NCBI GenBank assembly: GCA_963921825.1
Contig: OY997588.1
Coordinates: 62,764,617-62,828,616 of the forward strand
Source of the DNA: Erodium maritimum
Lineage: Eukaryota > Streptophyta > Magnoliopsida > Geraniales > Geraniaceae
DNA length: 64,000 bases
Direction: 5' to 3'
The notes under the pieces are model-generated. The model saw nothing but the letters and a program-made list of their open reading frames with translations. It was not told the origin of the DNA and ran no database searches. Positions 56,301 to 64,000 of the stretch are shown in pieces (position 1 is the first letter of the stretch; each line of letters starts with the position of its first letter). Both the position numbers and the translations under genes were made by a program.

Positions 56301-57811
56301 CTCTGTCTTCTTCTGAGATCATTTGTGGATCCTCCCTTGGATCGTGAGAGGATCCTCCTCCTTGCTAAAGAGGAGGACCATCAAAGACTTGTGACATAAG
56401 CAAAACTCCAATTTCCTACTTTTATTACATTTGGTTATTATATTCTCAAGATATTGGTTCATTTTTCTAGTCCATTGATCTGTGGTAGCCTTTTTTGCCA
56501 CCGTGGTGTGGTGTTATTTGGGATTCCTGGTGATATTGGAACACTATTTTTGTCTTGGGATTCTCTAGTTCCTTTAAAGCCAAGTAGTTGTGGTCATTTA
56601 TTTCCTTTAGCTCTCTATGGCAGTTATGGGTATACATGAACGGCTTTCTACAAATTAAGGCTACTGAAGGAGAAATTTCCTACTAGATACATTATTTTAT
56701 TTTCAATCTGGAAGTAGCACAATTCAAGAATTCCTGCCTTTCACATTCTACAATTTTTGTCGTTTAAAAAACAACGTTTTAGGAGCAAAACGAACTTGGC
56801 CATAAAAAGGAACATCTAGACCTCATCGTCATTTTTTTCACTATTTTTCATTGAACCATTTGTCACTAGGGTTTTGCCTTTCATGTTATCATTATATAGA
56901 TGTCGTGTTTGTTTTTATGTATGTATTGATTCTATTTCAAGATCTCATTTTTTTTCAATAGCATTTCAGTAGTTTGGTGATAAAATAACATTTCTAACTA
57001 ATTATACAAGGTAGTAGTAGTATAGGGAAAAGAACTATAATGCTTTCTTAAAATGGACAACCCAAAAGTAATCGAATACTCGTCTTATTTCTCCGTCTTC
57101 AAATACCTAACATATTTGATTGAGGTAAAGATAGAATCGGGATAAATTATTATTAGGGAAAATGTCATAAAAATGCTATGAACTTTCTATTAGTTTTTTT
57201 TCTACACCTCAACGTTTGGACTAATAAATTAAAACCACGACATTTGGCCTTATACTCTGTCTGAGACTATTTAAGTGATCAAATTAGAAAAGACGATTGA
57301 ATATCTTACATGGTATGAGCTTGGTGGGCGGCTCGAGTGCTCTAGGGGGTCTATCTTGCGTGCTTTGTCTTTGTCGCTCGTTAGGTGGAGTTTCAAGACG
57401 GCACGACACAACGTCCTAAGGTGGTGTTTCTGAGGCGCATGTTCCCGAGACTCCTTTTTTCCTTTGGTTTTTGTTGTTTAGGTTGATTTGCGTTTGGCCC
57501 ACTGATTGCTTATTTGAGCCTTGGGCTTTTGGTTGTTGGTCAAATTTGGGCTTTGATTGTTTGGGTGTTTAATTACCTATAATACATCTTATGTATTGGT
57601 AATACACCTTTTTATAAGCAAATTTTTTATTAAACTTCTACTCTTTAAGAGTGAATGTAGGGTAAAGTGATACACTAACTAGTATCAACCTCGAGACCAA
57701 AACATGACCTAAAAACAATCCAAGACCTAAAACACTTAAAACACATATAAAGAACACCAAAAACATAACTCCCTACCCACCAAGCATAACAAAAACAAAG
57801 CAGCCAACAGT
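56301..57811. other. Intergenic, nothing recognised
   Basis: About 1.5 kb of mostly AT-rich DNA. A 61-codon plus-strand frame at 56454-56639 has no recognisable family. A slightly GC-richer patch at 57310-57450 is also unassigned. Confidence 0.4.
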
Positions 57812-58389
57812 CGAGATGTCACGCCCCAATTTCAGCGAACCGAAACTAGGGACGCGAACGTTTAAAAAGTTACAAGACTGAAACCTGTTTTCGATAAATC
57901 ACCTAAAAAGTCAGTTTAGTTCCACAAAAGAATAATATTTACACCTCAAAGTAAAAGTCCCACACTTGGGCAAAACGAGATACACGTCTCTAGACTCAAA
58001 CACCCAGCAACCCGCTTCAAGCTCTTCAAGCTTCAGAAGCTCACCTAGTCCAGATTACGAACGGTACCTGTAGGAAAAGCAGCTAGGGGTGAGCGTTCGC
58101 TCACCACCACAGATAACATACTGACTACGGCATAATTAGTAGACAAAGCCGATGACACTAACAACGACTCAAAGACACGCACAAGACCAGTCTTTTCCTC
58201 AACTGACTCAACACTCGGATACGTTATGTAGACCCCACACTACGATCGACGACCTCCTCCAAGACACGACTGACCACACAATACCAAACAAGATCACAAA
58301 GGATCGCAAACCGGCTGCTCAGTAACCAATCTCTGTCTCTCGCCCTTTACCGATCATAGACGTGGTCAGGCGGTCGACCTGTCGCGCAA

Positions 58390-58561
58390 CTTCTCCCGAT
58401 CCCAGTCGGGAGGCTAACCCACAACCTCTCCGCTTCACCCGATCCCAGTCGGGTGGTTAGCCACACCCGCGCGTCCTTCCCCCGATCCCAGTCGGGGAGC
58501 TAGCCCACAACCCCTCCGCTTCTCCCGATCCCAGTCGGGAGGCTAGCTACACCACACAACC
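58390..58561. repeat. 43-bp tandem repeat, four units, in solo LTR 2
   Basis: The core GATCCCAGTCGGG recurs at 58398, 58441, 58484 and 58527, exactly 43 bp apart, each followed by GCTA/GTTAGCC-type sequence. CCCGATCCCAGTCGGG can pair with itself imperfectly. Confidence 0.92.
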
Positions 58562-58689
58562 TCCACCAGTAACCAGTAACCAATCACAATCACAAACAAG
58601 TTCAAACAGACAGTAACGACACCGGTGACAGTTCCACAGACACTCAAGGCCAACAAAACACCGACAACCAAACACAGGTTCAACAACCC

Positions 58690-58860
58690 TACGGGCCCTC
58701 ATGGTCACCCAAGACACCAACGATAAAGTACGGGTTCATAACTCCACGGGCACTCACGGCCACCAAAACACCAAAACGACAACACGGGCTCTCATGGCCA
58801 CCCAAGACTCAACAATAAATAACACGGGCTCTCAAGGCCACCCAAACTCAACAACAATTA
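58690..58860. repeat. Degenerate 38-55 bp repeats in solo LTR 2
   Basis: ACGGGC.CTCA.GG.CACC motifs at 58691, 58746, 58784 and 58824, with variable spacing. Confidence 0.75.
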
Positions 58861-60275
58861 ACACACAACAACCTCCGGGCATGGTCATATGCCTCCAGTA
58901 ACACAGTTAACGCTAAGTTTTCTGCTCCTACGACACTACTAAGTGTCACATGCATTTCCAGTATTCGCTACATTCCCGTATCATGCGTTTCTAATATTCG
59001 ACAACCTAAATACCCACGACACCCCGGTGCCACATGCAATTCTACAGTTAACTTTCCCTAGTCAGGGCCGAGATCCGGCTACTTTTCCCTACCTCGAAAG
59101 CAACTCCAGAAGCGCTCCACTAAACCCGAGATGAATCGCAGTCACTCGCCGAGCCTCCCTTTGCCTCGGTCCGCAGCACGATCTAAAAGAACACAGATTT
59201 AACTCACTTTAAACTAGTGCGAACCGGTCGAAAATAAGTAACTCAGAGCCCAAAAATAATAACGGTTCCGCCGTTAAGTTAACGGCTACGATTTGTCCAT
59301 TTTAAACTTGACAGTTATCGTTTACACTCGAGCGGGATAAAAGTCGGGTTACGACGGATCGGGTTCGAGCACCCGCGCACCGAACCCAGGTTTGATCCGA
59401 ACCCAGTTTAAACCCCTTTTTAACTTAAAACCGTCTTTGGACTCCTTTGCTTTGTTTAAAAACGACTTGACTTGAACACAACGGTTTCCTTCCGCTCGTT
59501 TCCAAACTTGATATTTTTTGGTCCGAAACCCTTCTAAAACCGATTTGATTTCGTTTTCCCTCCCTTTTGATTTAACTTCACTCAAATTCGTTTAACGACC
59601 GACCTTCGTTTTAGACCCCAATTAATTCACCCGATTTAGTTTTATCGATAACTAATTAATCGAACTTTTAACCTAAAACAGATTTTTCGACGTAACGTTC
59701 AAATTAAACCCTTTTTCTTCTTCAACGTTAACACAACAAATCTGGAAAAACGTTCGAAACATAACGATAATATCAAAACTTTGTTCAACTTTACAATTTT
59801 CAGATTTACAACAATACTACAAAATTTTTAAACAGATCTACGTTTTCTGTTCTGTTCCCTTCCATTTCGGGAGCTCCGTTCCATCCCGACCGGATCTGAA
59901 CGAACTCGGGAACGGGAAAGCAAAGACGAAGAAGAACGGATCTGCTCGGTCCGGCCGACCACCGGCGCCGGTCGGCCGAGCTTCCACGGGCCGAGAACTA
60001 ACCGTGAGGAAACGGTAGCGGCGGTGGACGGCGGTGCACGGCGGCGTCGGCGTGGGTCCGGACGGCTCGTCCCGTTCCGGATCTGACGAGCTCGCCGGCG
60101 ACGGCGGGAGCTCGGGTCCGAACGGCTCGGGACGGAGAGATCGGAGGCGGCGGTGGACGGTCGGAGCTCGGGATGAGACCGGTGGCCGGAGCTGGGCGTG
60201 GTCGGACGGAGAAGGAAGGTCGGGGTTCGGCCGGGACGTGGTCGGACGGAGAAGAGGGAGGTCGGGGTTCGGGGA

Positions 60276-60385
60276 CGGGATTTCGTGGCTGGCCGGTCCG
60301 GTGACGGCGTCGGGACGGAGGAGAGGGGGACGGGATTTCGTGGCTGGCCGGTCCGGTGACGGCGTCGGGACGGAGGAGAGGGAGG
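60276..60385. repeat. 55-bp tandem duplication in solo LTR 2
   Basis: Two nearly identical units start CGGGATTTCGTGGCTGGCCG at 60276 and 60331. Confidence 0.93.
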
Positions 60386-60919
60386 TCGGGGTTCGGCAGG
60401 GGCGTGGCGGCGTGGTCGGACGGAGAACGGCCGGAGCGATGGCGGCCGGTGCCGGTCCGACGAGGAAGACGAAGAGAGAGAGAGGTGAGATCGGGTAGAG
60501 AGAGAGAGAGAGGGTGAAAGGAGGCTGCTGAGAGAAAATGAGACTGAAACCCTAGGGTTTCAGTCTTATGAAGGGGGTGGGTTTTGGGCCAGCCCCTTTT
60601 GGGCCTCAGGGGACAACCGGGCCGAGGGTGGCTGGGCTGGGTTGGGCCTGCGCGCCTGGCCTGGTCCAGACCTGCTCCCTTTAGTTTTTTTTTTTTTTGC
60701 ACTCATTTCAAAAACTTACCCTAAGGTTTCTTTCTTTTCGTTTTCAAATTAATACCTTAAAGAAACGAAGCGGGTTTTACACGAGATGCACTAAATCGAG
60801 GACAAACAAAACCTCATAAAGCCGAAAAAGAGGTTAACTTGAAGCATCTAGCTTAGCCTCTACCAGACTCAACAAAAATCAGACCCCTCCTCAAAAGTCG
60901 ACTCGTGAGTTAATTCCTT

Positions 60920-62360
60920 TTAACAAAGACCATGGTGTACTAAAAAAATCGTAGTATTCGAAGGTTTGAAACTCATATCCACAAAACTCTCTAAAGCCGT
61001 TTTACTAACCTCACCCTTCGTGTTGACAATAGTCTTCGTGATAACCACATGAGTTGTCAAAATTACGCCCAAACGATCATTGCTCAAATATCTGGCCTTA
61101 GCTTGATAAACAACCTTAGTTCCATCCCTTTTCTTAGCCCTCTTACACCTCCTAAACATCTTACCCTTAGCTACAATAGAGAAACTCTGAACTTTGCCAC
61201 CCCGAGAAAGATCCACATTTAAAAACTACGTGTTGGATTGTGCAGATGAAGGTCTGGGATCATAAGTTTTAAAATCCTGTTTGAAGCCAGGAGAATGTCC
61301 TATCTGAGTCTACTTTGTGTTTGAAGAAGGACCAGAGAAAAAGCGTTCTAGATTTATTAGCTGCACGAACGTTTTTGTGTCCAAAGGAGTAGAAGTTGCA
61401 CCCATAATGATCAGAACAGAATCACAATTCAATCCCTAAGTGACCTCTTACGCATTTGAAACAACAATCTTATCTCCATAGTTCAAACCAATAGAATCCC
61501 TTAGCCAAAAGAATTCAAAATTTGAATCTACAAGAGGGATTACAATCTCTAGAAATCCACTTCGATCGTCCTCTCTAGCTTCAATCCTTTCCGGTGAAGC
61601 TGAGCTGACAGACCGAGAATCATTACATAATTCTGAAAAAATGGGGACTTGTGCTAAACCATTCCTCGTTCTCTAATCCAAAAACGCGTCTCGTCCAAAA
61701 CTAAATCGAGATCGAAAAAAGACAGCTTCTCAAGAGGACGATGAACAAGGACAAAGGCATCCGCAAAGTGACTATCATCGATACCTTGTAAGACATGAAT
61801 CATAACTCCAAAATTGCGAGACAAAATTTCCAAATTCTCAAAGGACCAACCATAAAAGGGCACTCATTCGAACATTATATATTGCCACGCACCATCCTGG
61901 AGGGACACAGAACCGGAATCAGGGAGAACCACGAACCATTGCATGAGCCACACCCAATTCGATTTTGTCATAACTGCTTCAAAAGTTGGGTCTGGGCAAT
62001 TGATCAAACACACTCTTTCCAAGCGACTGTAACTCAATTTCCCAAACCCCCTTCGGGTCAATCTCGCCCAAAATGAAATTCAAACTCCAATTCGAGTGTG
62101 AAATTCTCAAATACCCCAATAGAGCTAGAGATCGATGGGACTCGATCACTCCCCCAAACAAACCATCTCCCGTGTTGGATCTAGATTCAACTCTGAAACT
62201 CTAGCTTGACGCTTTTTCGGTCGACATCCACGATCTTCACAAGCCCGCGAACAACCTTGCTCCCAATCCCTAGCCACCAAAATCTTGTAACCCTTAATCA
62301 AGCTTTTGTTCCAATTCACAATCGCAGCCGCGACATCACTAGTTCTCATGAACACAAAGT
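60920..62360 (-). pseudogene. LINE ORF1-type pseudogene (RRM end plus DUF4283-like region)
   Basis: Minus-strand pieces in order. 62355-62146 has FMRTSDVAAAIVNWNKSLIK and GYKILVARDWEQG, resembling the last strands of an RRM. 62061-61864 is an intermediate stretch. 61863-61654 has FYGWSFENLEILSRNFG and LVHRPLEKLSFFDLDLVLDE, then RFWIRERG, resembling the second part of an ORF1/DUF4283-type domain. 61216-60920 is a basic tail with GKMFRRCKRAKKRDGTK. Stops and frame changes break it. No RT follows within the window. The similarity is weak and by eye. Confidence 0.5.
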
Positions 62361-62429
62361 CTTATTACCATTTCCGCTTTCAACACGAAACCCTCTTGAT
62401 GAAAGAGATCGAAGGGCCAAGAGTCTGTA

Positions 62430-64000
62430 GAATCAAACGGTAGATTCCAAAATAAAATATTCACGGCTCCAACCTCCTTATCTCTATCCACTTTCACTTT
62501 CTACGCAAAAATTAGAGGTTGAAGAGTGCCATTTTCACCTCGTGATAAGACTTTTTCCTTTGTTTACTGTTGAAACCGAGTGGCCTGAAATGGTATTACT
62601 GGCCGGATATGGAGTCATTTACAATACATTTAGCACTTGATGAGTTCTTTTTGTAACACACCTATAGTACCCCTTATGTATCGGTTACGTACTAGACACA
62701 ATTTTGGTCAAGTTTATGCCATTTTGATTATCTGTAACAAATTCATAAGGGGTATTAAATGATTTGTTATCAATACATAAAATATATTAAATGATATGTG
62801 ACTAATTCATAAGGCGTGTTACCAAAACATAAGGACTTTTATCGAACGTTATAAAAATGTGAAGTACTAAAGGTGTGTTATTAATTCAAAGGGGTAAAAA
62901 AGATAACTAACCCTTTGATTTTTTACCTTTGTTGTATTTGGTATCATGTTTTTCCCATTGTTTTGTAAGTTTATGTTCCTAGCTAGAGGTTGAGAATTGG
63001 CTCTACGATCTTGTTTGTAACTTATTCATTGAGGATGTTGCCCTTATCTTCTTTTTCTACTTTGAAAGAGTTGATTTTATAAATTATACTTTACTAAAAA
63101 TGGTCATTTTTAATGGATTAGTAATGATACATCAAAATCAAACTTTACGAGTCCATTCTATATATCTTTTTAGGCCAATAAGTCATAACATTTTCTCGAT
63201 ATTTCCAATTATTATTTTTTTATTTTATAAGAAAGAAGTAAATGCATAATTAAATAATTTTTTTTTTATCTCAGGTAAGAACCACAACCCAAAAAAAATT
63301 CCAACTGGGAAAAACCAAAACAAAAGAAGCATCATCCCTACTTCCCGGGGTCAAAGGTCCACGAGCAGGGGACACAAAAATCCTTAAAAATAATCAATTA
63401 CCATCTATAAAAGAAAGGGATAATCTCACAAACATATTTTGAACTATAACTTAATTCTACCAAAAATATTATCCTGAACTTATTACCTGCTTATATGATT
63501 ATGAAAAACAATTCCCATGAGTCATAAAACCTAAATTTTGTTAATCTTGATGGAAAAAAACTAATCATAGGTCATGTGTAGTGGAATGCCACCTAAGGAT
63601 TGAACACCTAAAGTGTCTCGTTCATAAAGAAACAATAAATAAAATTAAGTAAAAACAATTAAAAAAATGTGTAAACCCACGTCTTCTTTCTTTGTGTTTT
63701 CTGGTCGTCTTCTCCAACAATCGAATTCTTCGGTAATGAATATGTATTTACCATTTTTTTATAATTTTTAATTTTCACTATGTTGTGGTATTTGTAACAT
63801 TTTTATAATAAATGTAACATGTTAATATCTCCGGCTTACAATTCGTATATGTATTTAGAAAAAAAAATTGAGCAAAAGGGACTTGATCTATTATTAATTA
63901 TTGGTAGAAAAGATACGGATAAGCGCATTAGATAACGTCTAAACCCACCACATTAGGACATGAGAAGAACGGGCCTCTTTGGAATTCTAGTGAGAGGCTT
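62430..64000. other. AT-rich intergenic sequence to the window edge
   Basis: No gene, RNA or mobile element could be supported. Short repeats of TTCATAAGG.GT.TTA occur around 62740-62890. Confidence 0.45.

Larger units (their letters stand above)
57817..60781 (-). mobile_element. Solo LTR 2 (2965 bp), same family as solo LTR 1
   Basis: Begins TGTCACGCCCC, ends GGGTTTTACA, and is flanked by a perfect 5-bp duplication CGAGA (57812-57816 and 60782-60786). No internal coding region. Layout parallels 4219-7108: a GGGGTGAGC.TTCGCTCA-like motif near 58088, tandem repeats, a TTTCCCTACCTCGAAAG block, then a GC-rich zone (59880-60660) ending in a T-run. On the minus strand the T-run side precedes a CT-rich leader, so minus orientation is inferred. 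Long open frames at 59998-60702 reflect GC-rich composition. Confidence 0.8.

Noticed and set aside
58390..58561. Regular 43-bp repeats considered as a CRISPR-like array
   Set aside because: Plant context, repeats with near-identical spacers, and location inside an LTR. This is an ordinary tandem repeat.
59998..60702. 234-codon minus-strand and 154-codon plus-strand open frames
   Set aside because: They overlap on both strands in GC-rich DNA inside solo LTR 2. The Pro/Arg/Ser-rich composition matches no protein family, and a 55-bp tandem duplication underlies part of them.

Overview
This window looks like plant nuclear DNA, probably from a repeat-rich eudicot. The evidence is plant-type spliced genes, Ty1/copia and Ty3/gypsy elements (the copia elements have an initiator-tRNA-Met primer site), L1-type LINE remnants with RNase H and zf-RVT domains, and several foldback/MITE families. 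Only two host genes are evident. At the left edge are the last two exons of a SnRK1 alpha (KIN10-type) kinase gene on the + strand. In the middle (29052-36288, - strand) is an intact 10-exon CSC1/OSCA-family channel gene of the HYP1 type, 714 codons plus stop, with every exon junction in phase. Almost everything else is transposon-derived.

Layout. 1-256: SnRK1 3' end. 867-1082: CACTA-like end. 1089-3150: decayed LINE (-). 3185-3936: TIR element. 4219-7108: 2.9-kb solo LTR with a perfect 5-bp target duplication. 7515-15976: complete copia element A (-), inserted in the 3' LTR of a decayed gypsy element (-) whose body runs to 20296. 20297-21642: truncated copia LTR. 21643-26673: AT-rich DNA with tandem duplications, two foldback elements, a 2-kb TIR element, a minisatellite and a hAT-like end. 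27287-28548: LINE remnant. 29052-36288: the HYP1-like gene, with Mutator-like MITEs in two introns. 37074-41573: internally deleted copia B (+), lying in a LINE ORF1 pseudogene (41574-42525, -). 42803-51242: complete copia C (+). 51542-52087: LINE RNase H fragment. 52149-54153: poly(A)-tailed retroposon carrying an open 494-codon RRM protein and flanked by a 15-bp target duplication. 54770-56300: DUF4283-type pseudogene. 57817-60781: second 2.9-kb solo LTR, also with a perfect 5-bp target duplication. 60920-62360: ORF1-type pseudogene (-).

The most interesting signal is the copia family. Copies A, B and C share the same crippling changes: most of gag is missing, the protease DTG glycine is lost, the first integrase aspartate is replaced, and the reverse-transcriptase YVDD box is deleted. 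Yet A and C are full-length insertions with clean target duplications, and A has LTRs that look identical. This points to a non-autonomous family mobilised in trans by enzymes encoded elsewhere. The second notable item is the RRM-only retroposon, which resembles a LINE ORF1 travelling without ORF2. All identity and age statements are by-eye comparisons.
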